Shown: positions 8,823 to 18,260, numbered from the stretch's first letter. The stretch is DNA of 62,606 nt from an uncultured Flavobacteriaceae bacterium (GCA_937959395.1 CALGLR010000019.1:1-62606), one strand, 5' to 3'. Translations and numbers: made by a program. The notes: a model not told the origin generated them from the letters alone.

Positions 8823-8853
8823 GACCTGTCAGGTTTTAAAAACCTGATAGGTC
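8823..8853. repeat. Dispersed palindrome, family A, copy 1
   Basis: A 31-base inverted repeat: arm GACCTGTCAGG, centre TTTTAAAAA, arm CCTGATAGGTC, with one G-T wobble between the arms. Two related copies occur in this window at 19981 and 25499. It sits between two minus-strand genes and could act as a terminator, or be a REP-like element. Confidence 0.75.
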
Positions 8854-8887
8854 TTTATAGTGTTTTTATCCTTTAGTAATTGTTTGT

Positions 8888-8939
8888 TCGAGCGCAGTCG
8901 AGAACTATTTAGTTTACAAAGAATCTCGACTGCGCTCGA
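8888..8939. repeat. Inverted repeat, family B (TCGAGCGCAGTCGAGA)
   Basis: Two perfect 16-base arms, TCGAGCGCAGTCGAGA at 8888-8903 and TCTCGACTGCGCTCGA at 8924-8939, separated by 20 bases. The same core recurs at 45715. From general knowledge, this core is frequent between genes in flavobacterial genomes. It is GC-rich relative to its surroundings. Confidence 0.75.
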
Positions 8940-8983
8940 TCTGACATAAATAGTTGTAAAATTAATTTACAAATCACTAACTA

Positions 8984-9026
8984 TTCTCGATACACTTCTC
9001 CTAAAGCCGAGGCACTCGAATTGACG
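8984..9026. repeat. Dispersed intergenic repeat, family C, copy 1
   Basis: TTCTCGATACACTTCTC followed by ACTCGAATTGACG. The same two boxes appear in the larger copy at 11434-11552. It lies just past the stop of the prolyl oligopeptidase gene. Confidence 0.55.
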
Positions 9027-9055
9027 TTGTTTTTTTATATCTAAATTATGTTTAT

Positions 9056-11221
9056 TTACCCTTTTACTTTCTCTTTTGTTTTATTTGGTAGTACATCAAA
9101 TCCCATGTTGAATAGTGTAAAACCAAAAATATCTGCATATTGTTCTATGGTTTTACTTACAGGCGTTCCTGCACCATGGCCAGCATCGGTCTCAATACGA
9201 ATAAGTGTTGGATTATTTCCAGATTGTTTGGCTTGTAATTCGGCTGCAAATTTAAAACTATGTGCAGGTACGACGCGATCATCATGATCTCCTGTTGTAA
9301 CAAGAGTTGCAGGGTAATTCATATTTTCTTTTACATTGTGTACAGGCGAATAGCCTTTTAAATAGTCGAACATTTCTTTACTGTCTTCGGCTGTACCGTA
9401 ATCGTAAGCCCAACCTGCTCCAGCTGTAAATGTATGATAACGTAACATGTCTAATACGCCTACTGCTGGTAAAGCGACTTTCATTAAATCTGGACGTTGC
9501 GTCATAGTTGCACCAACGAGTAAACCACCATTAGAGCCACCACGAATGGCTAAATAATCTGAAGACGTATATTTTTCTGCTGCAAGGTATTCTGCAGCAG
9601 CAATAAAATCGTCGAAAACATTTTGTTTTTTAAGTTGTGTTCCAGCATCATGCCAAGCCTTTCCGTATTCACCTCCGCCTCTTAAATTGGCAACAGCATA
9701 AATACCACCTTGTTCCATCCAAACTGTATTAGCAATATTAAAAGAAGGCGTTAAACTAACATTAAAACCACCATAAGCATAAAGTATCGTTGGATTTTTA
9801 CCATTTAATTCTATTCCTTTTTTATAGGTAATAATCATAGGTATTTTTGTCCCATCTTTAGAGCTATAAAAAACTTGTTTGCTTTCATAATCGTCTGAAT
9901 TAAAATCGATATCAGGTTTACGATAGAGCACAGAAGTTCCGTTTTTTATATCATATTTATAAGTGCTCCCAGGAGTAATGTAATTTGTAAATGAATAATA
10001 CAATTCTTGATCTTCTTTTTTTGCTGAAAAACTTCCAACGCTTCCTACACCTGGAAGTTTAACTTCTCGAATGAGTTTTCCTTTATAATCGTATTGTAAT
10101 GTTAAAGAAATAGCATCCACCATATATTCTGCAAAGAAATAGCCACCGCCTGTTGAAGGACTTAATACATGTGTTGTTTCTGGAATAAAATCTACCCAAT
10201 TTTTAGAGATAGGATTTGAAGCGTCTACTGTTATAATTTTTTTGTTATAAGCATTTAGATTCGTCACTAAAAATAATTTACTACCTACATTATCTATAAC
10301 GTAAGTATCACTATTGGTATGGCCTAAAATTTCTACGAGTTTAGAGTTGGATTTTGTTAAATCTTTTATATATAATTTATTTCCTGAAGTTGATATTTTA
10401 GGAGAAATAATTAAATACCGATTGTCTTCTGTGACATTTCCAGAAACATATCTGTGTTTCTCTGAAGGCACGCCGCCATAAATTAATTGGTCTTCCTTTT
10501 GAAGTGTCCCTAGTTTATGATAATAGAGTTTGTGCTGGTCTGTTTTTGCAGATAAATCACTGCCTTTTGGCTTGTCGTAACTAGAATAGTAAAAGCCTTC
10601 ATTTTTATACCAAGACATGCCACTAAATTTAACATCGACTATGGTGTCTTCTACAATTTCTTTGGTTTCGGTATTCATTATTAGAATTTTCCGCCAATCA
10701 CTTCCGCCTTCAGAAATACTATACGCTAATATTTTTCCGTTTTTAGAAAAATTAAGACCTCCTAGAGAGATAGTGCCATCTTCTTTAAATGTATTAGGGT
10801 CTAAAAAAGCTGTAGCTGTTTTTGGATCTGCTCCAGTTTTGTATCTATAAATTACGTATTGATTTTGTAATCCATCATTTTTATAAAAATAAGTATAATC
10901 ACCTTCTTTAAATGGAGCGCCTATTTTTTCGTAGTTCCATAGCTTAGTTAAGCGTTCTTTTAATTGCTTTCTATACGGGATATTATCTAAATAATTGAAG
11001 GTGGTTTTATTTTGAGCTTTTACCCAGGCTTCTGTGTCTTTACTTCTATCGTCTTCTAGCCAGCGGTAAGGATCTTTTATATTAGTCCCAAAATAGTTAG
11101 TTACGGTATCTACTTGTTTTGTTTTTGGATAATTCACTGCGATTGTTTCTAATTGTTTTTGATCTTCTTTACAAGACATAACGACTATTAATGTGATTAG
11201 GTAAAGTGCTACTTTTTTCAT
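9056..11221 (-). CDS. Prolyl oligopeptidase family serine peptidase (lipoprotein)
   Basis: A 721-residue protein from the chosen ATG at 11221. A start 16 codons further upstream exists, but those codons fall in a dispersed palindrome (CCACGAAGGTGG), while [20 protein letters not shown] from 11221 is a clean lipoprotein signal with lipobox VMSC. The N-terminal beta-propeller domain (RYPKT-type start, [11 protein letters not shown]) is followed by an alpha/beta-hydrolase domain. The triad is visible as [10 protein letters not shown] (Ser), [11 protein letters not shown] (Asp) and DAGHGAGTP (His). Length fits S9A peptidases (about 700). It should cut after Pro in short peptides, probably in the periplasm. 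Single gene, no operon partner. Confidence 0.93.
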   Translation of the reverse strand: MKKVALYLITLIVVMSCKEDQKQLETIAVNYPKTKQVDTVTNYFGTNIKDPYRWLEDDRSKDTEAWVKAQNKTTFNYLDNIPYRKQLKERLTKLWNYEKIGAPFKEGDYTYFYKNDGLQNQYVIYRYKTGADPKTATAFLDPNTFKEDGTISLGGLNFSKNGKILAYSISEGGSDWRKILIMNTETKEIVEDTIVDVKFSGMSWYKNEGFYYSSYDKPKGSDLSAKTDQHKLYYHKLGTLQKEDQLIYGGVPSEKHRYVSGNVTEDNRYLIISPKISTSGNKLYIKDLTKSNSKLVEILGHTNSDTYVIDNVGSKLFLVTNLNAYNKKIITVDASNPISKNWVDFIPETTHVLSPSTGGGYFFAEYMVDAISLTLQYDYKGKLIREVKLPGVGSVGSFSAKKEDQELYYSFTNYITPGSTYKYDIKNGTSVLYRKPDIDFNSDDYESKQVFYSSKDGTKIPMIITYKKGIELNGKNPTILYAYGGFNVSLTPSFNIANTVWMEQGGIYAVANLRGGGEYGKAWHDAGTQLKKQNVFDDFIAAAEYLAAEKYTSSDYLAIRGGSNGGLLVGATMTQRPDLMKVALPAVGVLDMLRYHTFTAGAGWAYDYGTAEDSKEMFDYLKGYSPVHNVKENMNYPATLVTTGDHDDRVVPAHSFKFAAELQAKQSGNNPTLIRIETDAGHGAGTPVSKTIEQYADIFGFTLFNMGFDVLPNKTKEKVKG

Positions 11222-11327
11222 GATGAATTTTAATTTATCATTTCCACGAAGGTGGAAATCTGTTTTCATTCCCGAGAATTTTTATAATTATAATCAGGGA
11301 ATCTAATTACGTGGCTTAAATGTAAAG

Positions 11328-11363
11328 AAAAAGCTCATATTTATCTAAAACATGAGCTTTTTT
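11328..11363 (-). terminator. Hairpin with T-run
   Basis: AAAAAGCTCAT pairs with ATGAGCTTTTTT around a 13-base loop. It lies between asd (upstream on the minus strand) and the prolyl oligopeptidase gene, so it can end transcription on either strand, probably from asd. Confidence 0.6.
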
Positions 11364-11433
11364 AATCTTTTTTTTAACTTAAAAAGGAATGTATGGACTT
11401 AGCTCCACATAAATCTTGTTAGTGATCAAAAAC

Positions 11434-11552
11434 CGTCAATTCGAGTGATTTTTTGCAACAAAGTGAAAAAAATAGTATCGAGAATAGGTTTGTTATAAGA
11501 AAATCACTGTTCTAGATATACTTCTTCAAATGTCAAAGTACTCGAACTGACG
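11434..11552. repeat. Dispersed intergenic repeat, family C, long copy
   Basis: A 119-base element bounded by inverted arms CGTCAATTCGAGT and ACTCGAACTGACG (one mismatch). Inside are GTATCGAGAATAG and a decayed TTCTAGATATACTTCTTC box. It shares boxes with the copy at 8984. Together with the hairpin at 11328 it accounts for most of the 364-base gene-free stretch between 11222 and 11585. Confidence 0.6.
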
Positions 11553-11585
11553 TGATTTTCTTATGTTGAACTCACATTGTCAATA

Positions 11586-12596
11586 TTAGCTTACAGCTTG
11601 AGTTGCTTTAAGTAAATTTTCTTTTACTAAATATTCTGCTATTTGAATCGTATTTGTTGCAGCCCCTTTACGAAGGTTATCGCTTACAATCCATAAATTA
11701 AGTGTATTTGGTTGTGATCCATCACGACGAATACGACCTACGAATACATCATCTTTTCCATGAGCATATATTGGCATAGGGTAAGTATTCACATCGATAT
11801 TATCTTGCACAACCACACCATCAGTCTCATTTAGTAATTTACGGACTTGTGATACATCAAAATCGTTTTCAAATTCTACATTAACCGCTTCACTATGTCC
11901 GCCAGATGTTGGTATTCTCACTGCAGTAGCAGTAACGGCAATTGTTTTATCGTTAAGAATTTTTTGTGTTTCTCTAACGAGTTTCATTTCTTCTTTCGTA
12001 TAGCCGTTTTCTTCAAAAACATCACAATGAGGAATTGCGTTTTTATGTATAGGATAAGGATACGCCATTTCTCCTTTAATACCTGCCATTTCATTTTCTA
12101 ATTGTTTTACTGCTTTCACTCCTGTTCCCGAAATAGATTGGTAAGTAGAAACAACAATTCGTTTAATTTTATAAACATTATGAAGCGGCGCTAAAGCCAT
12201 TACCATTTGAATGGTAGAGCAATTAGGATTGGCAATAATTTTATCGTCTTCAGTTAATTCTGAAGCATTAATTTCTGGAACGACTAATTTTTTGTTTTCA
12301 TCCATTCTCCAAGCTGAAGAATTATCTATAACTGTTATTCCAGCTTCAGCAAATTTAGGTGCCCATTCTAATGAGGTATCTCCTCCTGCAGAGAATAATG
12401 CAACATCAGGTTTTGCTGTTATGGCATCAGCTAAACTTACAATAGTATATTCTTTATTTTTAAAAGTGATCTTTTTTCCTACAGATCGCTCAGAGGCTAC
12501 GGGTATTAATTCGGTTATTGGAAAATTACGTTCTTCAAGTACGGTTCTCATTACCTCGCCTACCATACCTGTGGCACCTACTACAGCTACTCTCAT
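11586..12596 (-). CDS. asd: Aspartate-semialdehyde dehydrogenase
   Basis: A 336-residue NADP-dependent enzyme that reduces aspartyl phosphate to aspartate semialdehyde, the branch point to lysine, diaminopimelate, threonine and methionine. The N-terminal Rossmann motif is VAVVGATGMVGEVM. The catalytic Cys lies in NPNCSTIQM, and the base His in SGGHSEAVNVEF. SISGTGVKAV is the substrate-phosphate region. Length is normal. It has its own promoter candidate at 12628-12661 and appears monocistronic. Confidence 0.95.
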   Translation of the reverse strand: MRVAVVGATGMVGEVMRTVLEERNFPITELIPVASERSVGKKITFKNKEYTIVSLADAITAKPDVALFSAGGDTSLEWAPKFAEAGITVIDNSSAWRMDENKKLVVPEINASELTEDDKIIANPNCSTIQMVMALAPLHNVYKIKRIVVSTYQSISGTGVKAVKQLENEMAGIKGEMAYPYPIHKNAIPHCDVFEENGYTKEEMKLVRETQKILNDKTIAVTATAVRIPTSGGHSEAVNVEFENDFDVSQVRKLLNETDGVVVQDNIDVNTYPMPIYAHGKDDVFVGRIRRDGSQPNTLNLWIVSDNLRKGAATNTIQIAEYLVKENLLKATQAVS

Positions 12597-12627
12597 TATT
12601 TTATTTAATTAAATTAATTTTAGACTA

Positions 12628-12661
12628 CAAAACTAGACATTAATTGCATGTTTAAAGCAAA
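12628..12661 (-). promoter_or_regulatory. Promoter of asd
   Basis: On the minus strand TTTG (12661-12658), a 22-base spacer, then TAGTTTTG (12635-12628), an exact match to TAnnTTTG. This predicts a leader of about 25 bases before the asd ATG at 12596. Confidence 0.6.
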
Positions 12662-12662
12662 A

Positions 12663-12696
12663 AAAAGACCTCAAATTTCTAAAAATGAGGTCTTTT
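12663..12696 (-). terminator. Rho-independent terminator of mscL
   Basis: AAAAGACCTCA and TGAGGTCTTTT form a strong stem; on the minus strand it is followed by a T-run. It lies about 50 bases past the mscL stop and directly before the asd promoter. Confidence 0.8.
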
Positions 12697-12746
12697 AACA
12701 ACAAATAACTTATTGTTATATATTTAACAATGTGTTAAATGTTATA

Positions 12747-13148
12747 TTATTTTTTTAACGCGTCTCTAATTTCCATTAAAAGATCGTTATCACTTGGTCC
12801 AGCAGGAGCTGCCTCTTCTGGTGGTTTTTTCATTTTGTTATATGCTTTAACAATCATGAACATTACAAAACCTACAATTAATAAGTTTATAATAGTGTTT
12901 ACCCAGCTTCCCCACATTATTGCGTTTTCAGGGGACGTAACTTTTCCAGCTGCATCTACAACAGCTTCATCTAAGACCATTTTTTTATCAGCAAAATCTA
13001 TTCCTCCAGCGAAATGACCTACAACTGGCATAATGATATTGTTTACGAATCCAGTAACAACTAGTCCTATTGCACCGGCCATAATTACTGCGACAGCAAA
13101 CTCAACTACGTTGCCTGTCATAATAAAATCCTTAAATTCTTTTAACAT
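12747..13148 (-). CDS. mscL: Large-conductance mechanosensitive channel
   Basis: A 133-residue inner-membrane channel that opens under membrane tension to release osmolytes. The start MLKEFKDFIMTGNVVEFAVA is the conserved N-terminal amphipathic helix leading into TM1 (AVIMAGAIGLVVTGFVNNII). The periplasmic loop and TM2 (WVNTIINLLIVGFVMFMIVK) follow, with a cytoplasmic tail ending LLMEIRDALKK. Length and layout are typical. It ends in a strong terminator and looks monocistronic. Confidence 0.95.
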   Translation of the reverse strand: MLKEFKDFIMTGNVVEFAVAVIMAGAIGLVVTGFVNNIIMPVVGHFAGGIDFADKKMVLDEAVVDAAGKVTSPENAIMWGSWVNTIINLLIVGFVMFMIVKAYNKMKKPPEEAAPAGPSDNDLLMEIRDALKK

Positions 13149-13246
13149 GTTTTTAAATTTAATTAGTTAATGATTAATTTAATGTTAAGCCAATGTACTT
13201 AAATTATTTTAACATGCTTTAACATTAATTGAAAAATAAACAGAAA

Positions 13247-14353
13247 TTACCGATAAAACACTCGTTTTACTCGTTGAGATACAGCTGTAAGTAATTCATA
13301 AGAGATAGACCGAATGGTTTCTGATAAGTTTTCAGCAGTATGTTCTTTATCAAAAACAATAACTTCATCACCTTCATTACATTTAATAAGGGTAACATCT
13401 ACCATGATCATGTCCATACAAACATTACCAATAATTGGTGCTGTTTTTGAATTTATAATAACGTAGCCTTTACCATTACCAAACTGCCTACTTATGCCAT
13501 CGGCATGACCAATAGGAAGTGTTGCTGTTTTTGTTTCTTTTATTGCGGTAAATGCACGATTATAGCCTAAAGTCTCTCCTTTTTTAATCGTATGAATTTG
13601 AGAAATAACTGTTTTTAATGTCGCAATTGGTTTTAGATGTTTATCTATTTCAGGATTGTTACCAAATCCATATAAACCTATACCACTTCTAACCATATCA
13701 AAATGCGCTTCAGGATAGTTCATAATTCCTGAGGTATTACATTGATGTAATATTGGAGTGTATTCTAGTTGTTTAATAAATTTTTTGATAATTGATTTAA
13801 ATGCATCGATTTGATTTTTAGTAAAAGACCTTTCATTTAGATCTTCGCTGGCGGCCAAATGAGAAAAAAGTGATTTTACTTTAATAGCATGAGTTGCTTT
13901 TAACTGCTTTAAAATTGAAGCCGTTTCTGTTTCTAAAAAACCTAATCGATTTAATCCAGTATTAAATTTAATATGAACGGGATAGTTGTTTTGTTTGTTT
14001 TCTTTAGCGGCAATAATGAAATAATCTAAAATACGTGTAGAATAAATACTAGGTTCTAAATGATATTCAATAGCTAAATTAAAATTGCTAGGTTGTGGAT
14101 GTAAAACTAAAATAGGTAACGTAACTCCAGCTTTTCTTAAAGAAACACCTTCATATACATAGGCAACAGCAAAATAATCAATTTTTAGATTTTGTAAATA
14201 AAGCGCAACTTCTTCCGCACCACTACCATAAGCAAAGGCTTTAACAACAGCAAGAAGTTTTGTTTCGTTATTAAGTTTAGATTTAATAAACTCAAAATTA
14301 TGCTTTAAGGCTTTTAAGTCTATTTCAAGAATGGTTTCTTGCGCTTTAGACAT
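13247..14353 (-). CDS. alr: Alanine racemase
   Basis: A PLP-dependent enzyme that makes D-alanine for peptidoglycan. The PLP lysine is in AVVKAFAYGSG (family norm KANAYGHG), and the second catalytic base, Tyr, is in TLGYNRAFTA. The barrel segments NTGLNRLGF and MVRSGIGLYG are also present. I start it at 14353 (MSKAQETILEIDLKALKHN), one base after the tdk stop, rather than at the ATG 12 codons upstream inside tdk; the extra residues (MPKTSPKKRLNK) are not part of the fold. This gives 368 residues, the usual size. It is translated with tdk from one transcript. No downstream gene in the operon. Confidence 0.93.
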   Translation of the reverse strand: MSKAQETILEIDLKALKHNFEFIKSKLNNETKLLAVVKAFAYGSGAEEVALYLQNLKIDYFAVAYVYEGVSLRKAGVTLPILVLHPQPSNFNLAIEYHLEPSIYSTRILDYFIIAAKENKQNNYPVHIKFNTGLNRLGFLETETASILKQLKATHAIKVKSLFSHLAASEDLNERSFTKNQIDAFKSIIKKFIKQLEYTPILHQCNTSGIMNYPEAHFDMVRSGIGLYGFGNNPEIDKHLKPIATLKTVISQIHTIKKGETLGYNRAFTAIKETKTATLPIGHADGISRQFGNGKGYVIINSKTAPIIGNVCMDMIMVDVTLIKCNEGDEVIVFDKEHTAENLSETIRSISYELLTAVSQRVKRVFYR

Positions 14354-14354
14354 C

Positions 14355-14993
14355 TTATTTAGTCGTTTTTTTGGAGAGGTCTTTGGCATCGTTCACTTTC
14401 ATCTGTTTTATTTTTTCTCTCATAGTCGCTTTATAATATGCAGCTCTACTTAGTGGTTCATAATCTTCTGTTTCACCTAATAAAACGATATTATCATTTT
14501 CAGATTTTCTATAACTAAATTGCGCTAAATTACCGGTTCGAGTACAAACCGCATGTACTTTAGTTACATATTCTGCAGTAGCCATAAGGTTTGGCATAGG
14601 TCCAAAAGGATTGCCTTTAAAGTCCATATCTAACCCAGCAACAATAACACGAACACCTTTATTTGCAAGGTCATTGCATACACGAACAATTTCATCGTCG
14701 AAAAATTGAGCCTCATCAATGCCTACAACATCACACCCATCTGCTAAAATGGGAATATTAGCAGCAGCAGGAACTGGAGTAGAGCGAATTTCATTAGCAT
14801 CATGCGATACGACCATTTCATCATCATAACGGATATCAACAGTAGGTTTAAAAATTTCTACTTTTTGTTTTGCAAATTGCGCGCGTTTTAACCTGCGAAT
14901 CAATTCTTCCGTTTTTCCAGAGAACATTGATCCACATATTACTTCAATCCACCCAAATTGTTCTTTTTGATTTACTGTATTTTCAAGAAACAT
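14355..14993 (-). CDS. tdk: Thymidine kinase
   Basis: A 212-residue type II thymidine kinase of the salvage pathway. The P-loop is GSMFSGKTEEL, the Walker B-like segment VVGIDEAQFFDD, and the lasso region VHAVCTRTGNLAQFSYR. Type II enzymes normally bind zinc with four Cys, two of them as CxxC in this region; here the second is Thr (CTRT), so the zinc site is probably absent or altered. It is the first gene of a two-gene unit with alr, which starts one base after it. The opposite side is a divergent intergenic region. Confidence 0.94.
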   Translation of the reverse strand: MFLENTVNQKEQFGWIEVICGSMFSGKTEELIRRLKRAQFAKQKVEIFKPTVDIRYDDEMVVSHDANEIRSTPVPAAANIPILADGCDVVGIDEAQFFDDEIVRVCNDLANKGVRVIVAGLDMDFKGNPFGPMPNLMATAEYVTKVHAVCTRTGNLAQFSYRKSENDNIVLLGETEDYEPLSRAAYYKATMREKIKQMKVNDAKDLSKKTTK

Positions 14994-15082
14994 TTCGTAA
15001 TTTTAGCACTAAATCGATAAAAGTACCATTTATAAATAGAATATTTATGCAATAAATTGCCCTTTTTCCCTTTCTATTTCAA

Positions 15083-15123
15083 TATAAAAATAAACCATAG
15101 CTCTGGCTATGCTTAATTTTTAT
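15083..15123. other. Long imperfect hairpin in divergent intergenic region
   Basis: CATAGC and GCTATG with a TCTG loop, extended outward by ATAAAAAT and ATTTTTAT. It lies between divergent tdk and the plus-strand gene at 15263. Function unknown; it may be a regulatory or REP-like structure. Confidence 0.4.
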
Positions 15124-15262
15124 ATTTCATTTAAAGAAAAAAATCATCAATTTCTTTAACAAAATATTCTATTTTTAAATGGTACATATCGTTACCATAA
15201 AGGTGGTTCAAATTTATTAAAAAACAAAAACCTATATTGTTTAAATACAAAAATTAAATTTT

Positions 15263-16018
15263 ATGAAGAAGAAGTTAGAATCAGAATTAATGAGTATTGC
15301 ACATAAGATTCTAAAATTGAGAGGGAAAGAAGATGTTAATAGAATGCATGAAGAAGTATCTGCTTTATATGAAAAATTAACAGTTTTAAAATTTGCTCAA
15401 GAAAATTTTGAAGAACACTTGCCAAAAATAGGAAGTGGATCTTCGTTTTTTGGAATGTTAGATACGGCATTTAATAATACAGTAAGTGATTCCATAGAGG
15501 TTGAAGATAAGGTTTATGTTAATTTAGATGAATCTGAAGAAGATGCAATAATGGAACCAGTAATGGAAAAAATTAAAGATATTGTTGCTCAAATGCCTCA
15601 AGAAACGCAACAAGTAGATGCGTTAATTGAAGAGGTAACAAACACGAATACTTCAAAGTTTCATAAAAACGATTTAGAAGACATTACTGCCGATTTTAAA
15701 GACATTCCTGTTTTTGATAAAGTTGAAGAAACTGGTTCTCTAAATAAAGAAAAAGACGATAAAAAGTCACTAAATGATAAACTTAAATCTGGAGGTTTAA
15801 ATATAGGTCTAAACGATAAATTGGCATTTATAAAGCATTTATTCGATGGACAAAGCGGTGATTATGATCGTGTAATTTCACAATTAAATACTGTTAACTC
15901 ATATACCGAAGCACAACGTTTTATAGTAGATATGGTTCGTCCAGATTATAATAACTGGGAAGGAAAAGATGAATATGAAGAACGTTTTATGCAAATTATT
16001 GAAGCAAAATTCGATTAA
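15263..16018 (+). CDS. Conserved hypothetical cytoplasmic protein
   Basis: A 251-residue acidic protein without signal peptide or membrane segments. The N-terminal 60 residues are helical and charged (MKKKLESELMSIAHKILKLR). A low-complexity acidic middle follows, and the C-terminal 70 residues look like a compact conserved domain (LAFIKHLFDGQSGDYDRVIS, then AQRFIVDMVRPDYNNWEGKD). I have the impression that proteins of this type sit near tdk/rsmI in flavobacteria, but no function can be assigned. It is the first gene of a run with the DoxX-like gene 12 bases downstream and rsmI. Confidence 0.75.
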   Translation: MKKKLESELMSIAHKILKLRGKEDVNRMHEEVSALYEKLTVLKFAQENFEEHLPKIGSGSSFFGMLDTAFNNTVSDSIEVEDKVYVNLDESEEDAIMEPVMEKIKDIVAQMPQETQQVDALIEEVTNTNTSKFHKNDLEDITADFKDIPVFDKVEETGSLNKEKDDKKSLNDKLKSGGLNIGLNDKLAFIKHLFDGQSGDYDRVISQLNTVNSYTEAQRFIVDMVRPDYNNWEGKDEYEERFMQIIEAKFD

Positions 16019-16030
16019 GTTTTCAATTAT

Positions 16031-16390
16031 ATGAATTTAAAACAAATTTTATATTGGGCCACAACAATTGCCATTTGTGGTATTATGCTATATTCTGCAG
16101 GAATGTATTTTAGCAAAACAGAAATGATTAAAGGTTTTTTTAAATTTTTTAATTATCCAACTTATATCGTTTATCCATTAGCGACTTTAAAAGTTTTAGG
16201 TGTTATTATGATTTTATGGCGCAAAAGTTCTTGGTTAACCGAGTGGGCTTATGCTGGATTCTTTTTCGACGTGATTTTAGCAACAGCTGCTCATTATTAT
16301 GCAGGACATGCTGTTGGACTTTCCGTTTTGGGAATACCATTAATTTTGACGTCTTATTTTTTAGGAAAAATAGTAAGAGATAATGAGTAA
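16031..16390 (+). CDS. DoxX-like family membrane protein
   Basis: A 119-residue protein with four predicted membrane helices (LYWATTIAICGIMLYSAGMY, PLATLKVLGVIMIL, AYAGFFFDVILATAAHYY, LSVLGIPLILTSYFLG), the layout of DoxX-like proteins. The specific substrate or partner is unknown. Its last codons overlap the rsmI start by 8 bases, so the two are translationally linked. Confidence 0.75.
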   Translation: MNLKQILYWATTIAICGIMLYSAGMYFSKTEMIKGFFKFFNYPTYIVYPLATLKVLGVIMILWRKSSWLTEWAYAGFFFDVILATAAHYYAGHAVGLSVLGIPLILTSYFLGKIVRDNE

Positions 16391-17054
16391 ACTTTATATT
16401 GTTCCTACGCCTATAGGAAACCTAGAAGATATCACGTTTAGAGCCATTTCTGTGCTTAAAACAGTAGATTTAATTTTAGCTGAAGACACACGTACTTCAG
16501 GGAAACTACTAAAGCATTACAATATTACTACGCACATGCAAAGCCATCATATGCATAATGAGCATAAAACGGTTACTAATTTAATACAAAGACTTAAAAA
16601 TGGCGATGTTATTGCTTTAATTAGTGATGCAGGTACTCCGGCAATTTCAGATCCTGGATTTTTATTAACAAGAGCTTGTGTAGAAAACAATATAGAAGTA
16701 GACTGTCTACCAGGAGCAACAGCTTTTGTTCCTGCATTAGTAAATAGTGGTTTGCCAAACGATAAGTTTGTATTTGAAGGCTTTTTGCCAGTAAAAAAAG
16801 GAAGACAGACTAGATTACTTCTATTAGCTGAAGAAACGCGAACACTAATTTTTTATGAATCGCCGCACAAGTTAATAAAAACATTAGGTCATTTTTGTGA
16901 GTATTTTGGAGAAGAACGCCCCGTTTCTGTTTCTAGAGAACTTACTAAGTTATATGAAGAAACTATTCGTGGTACAGCTAAAGAAGTATTAGAACACTAT
17001 ACCAATAAACCCCCAAAAGGAGAGATCGTTATAGTCGTTGGTGGGAAAAAATAA
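16383..17054 (+). CDS. rsmI: 16S rRNA (cytidine(1402)-2'-O)-methyltransferase
   Basis: A 223-residue SAM-dependent methyltransferase of the tetrapyrrole-methylase fold that modifies C1402 in the ribosomal decoding site. Motifs: LYIVPTPIGNLEDITFRA at the start, LAEDTRTSGKLL, ISDAGTPAISDPG, and LPGATAFVPALVNSGLP. The length is at the short end (E. coli RsmI is longer at the C-terminus) but normal for Bacteroidota. It overlaps the DoxX-like gene. Confidence 0.95.
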   Translation: MSKLYIVPTPIGNLEDITFRAISVLKTVDLILAEDTRTSGKLLKHYNITTHMQSHHMHNEHKTVTNLIQRLKNGDVIALISDAGTPAISDPGFLLTRACVENNIEVDCLPGATAFVPALVNSGLPNDKFVFEGFLPVKKGRQTRLLLLAEETRTLIFYESPHKLIKTLGHFCEYFGEERPVSVSRELTKLYEETIRGTAKEVLEHYTNKPPKGEIVIVVGGKK

Positions 17055-17128
17055 TACATTTAGTATTGAGAAATAAAATAATAAATGGTATTTTTAGTAA
17101 ACTAAACACAACCAAAAACTCCTTATTA

Positions 17129-17488
17129 ATGAAAATTGAAACGTTTAAAAAAATACTAAAAGTAGCACCTAAAACAATACAATTTCAAGACACTTTAGCG
17201 GTAATTGAAGCCAACTACGAATTTTCACCAACAATATTTAAAAATGGAGCGTTAACTAATAATAAGGACCAAAACTTAGGATCTTGTAAATTGCTAGCTT
17301 TTGCTAAAATTGAAGCCTTAACAAAAGAAGAGACATTAGCTTGTTTCGGGCAATTTTATTTTGAAGAAGTATTAAAAGATCCAAATGGAGAAGGGCACCA
17401 AAACATTAGAAACTTTATGAAAACGGGTTTCGAAGGGCTGGCTTTTGAAGAAACTCCTTTAAAGATTAAAGAGGGTGTGACATGTTAA
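17129..17488 (+). CDS. HopJ type III effector-family protein
   Basis: A 119-residue small protein of the HopJ family. The motifs are NYEFSPTIFKNGALTN, GSCKLLAFAKI, and GEGHQNIRNFMKTGFEGLAF. The family name comes from a Pseudomonas protein, but members occur widely in non-pathogens and no secretion system is nearby, so an effector role here is unlikely; function unknown. The ATG at 17129 is chosen because the family begins about there (MKIETFKKILK). The longer frame would need a TTG at 17066 and adds residues outside the family. It lies 74 bases after rsmI. Confidence 0.85.
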   Translation: MKIETFKKILKVAPKTIQFQDTLAVIEANYEFSPTIFKNGALTNNKDQNLGSCKLLAFAKIEALTKEETLACFGQFYFEEVLKDPNGEGHQNIRNFMKTGFEGLAFEETPLKIKEGVTC

Positions 17489-17666
17489 TAAAAAACAGTT
17501 ATTAATTAGGTCTCTTCTAGCCTTTCGACTATTGCTCACGACAGCCTAAATCGAGAATTATATAGGTTAAAGAATTTCTACTATTGGGTTACAAAGATAG
17601 TTTCAAAATGATGATTGTATTTAATTAACTCTATACGGTACATTATTTAATTGTTTAATAAGTAAA

Positions 17667-18239
17667 ATGGAAACACTTTTACATGATATAAGCCAATGCA
17701 GTATCTGTAAAAACCATTTACTGTTAGGTTCAAGACCTGTAGTTTCTGCCCATGAAGAGTCGAAAATCGTAATTATTGGTCAAGCACCAGGAACAAAAGT
17801 GCATGCTTCAGGAATTCCTTGGGACGATCAAAGTGGTAAAAAATTACGTCAATGGCTAAATGTAAGTGATGCCGATTTCTATGACACTAAAAACTTTGCT
17901 ATAGTACCCATGGGATTTTGTTATCCAGGAAAAGGAAAAACAGGAGACCTCCCACCAAGACCAGAATGCGCTCCACAATGGCATGATGTATTGCTTGAAA
18001 AAATGCCGAAAGTTGAATTGGTACTATTGATAGGGCTATATGCTCAAAAATATTATTTAAAACAAGCTGCTAAAAGAACACTTACAGAAACAGTAGGAGA
18101 ATATAAATCGTATTTGCCAAAGTATTTCCCAATGCCTCACCCTTCACCAACCAATCGTTTTTGGAGACATAAAAACCCGTGGTTTGAGACTTCAATTGTT
18201 CCAGAATTACAGAAAAAAATATATAGTATTTTGAATTAA
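17667..18239 (+). CDS. Uracil-DNA glycosylase family protein
   Basis: A 190-residue protein with the UDG superfamily signatures: the uracil-pocket motif IIGQAPGTKVHASGIPWDD, and HPSPTNRFWRHKNPW at the C-terminal end (the HPSP leucine-loop motif). An N-terminal CSICKNH pair of Cys is present, but I do not see the four-Cys arrangement of Fe-S UDGs. It could remove uracil from DNA. This family of small UDG-like proteins is only partly characterised. It stands alone between intergenic regions, transcribed in the same direction as its neighbours. Confidence 0.85.
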   Translation: METLLHDISQCSICKNHLLLGSRPVVSAHEESKIVIIGQAPGTKVHASGIPWDDQSGKKLRQWLNVSDADFYDTKNFAIVPMGFCYPGKGKTGDLPPRPECAPQWHDVLLEKMPKVELVLLIGLYAQKYYLKQAAKRTLTETVGEYKSYLPKYFPMPHPSPTNRFWRHKNPWFETSIVPELQKKIYSILN

Positions 18240-18260
18240 AAATACTTTTTAACGATAAAA

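Noticed and set aside
11222-11269. Longer N-terminus of prolyl oligopeptidase
   Set aside because: These codons lie in a dispersed palindrome and would bury a good lipoprotein signal.
12211-12612. Plus-strand frame of 133 codons opposite asd
   Set aside because: Antisense shadow of asd; composition (Ser/Ala/Thr-rich) is that of a reversed coding strand.
17066-17128. Longer HopJ protein from TTG 17066
   Set aside because: The added residues are unlike the family and the ATG at 17129 gives the usual beginning.
17129-17488. HopJ-family protein as a secreted effector
   Set aside because: No type III secretion genes nearby; the family is widespread in free-living bacteria.
17505-17560. Possible family C repeat (CTTTCGACTATTGCTCACGA, CTAAATCGAGAAT)
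   Set aside because: Too decayed to list as a feature; only short boxes recall the family.
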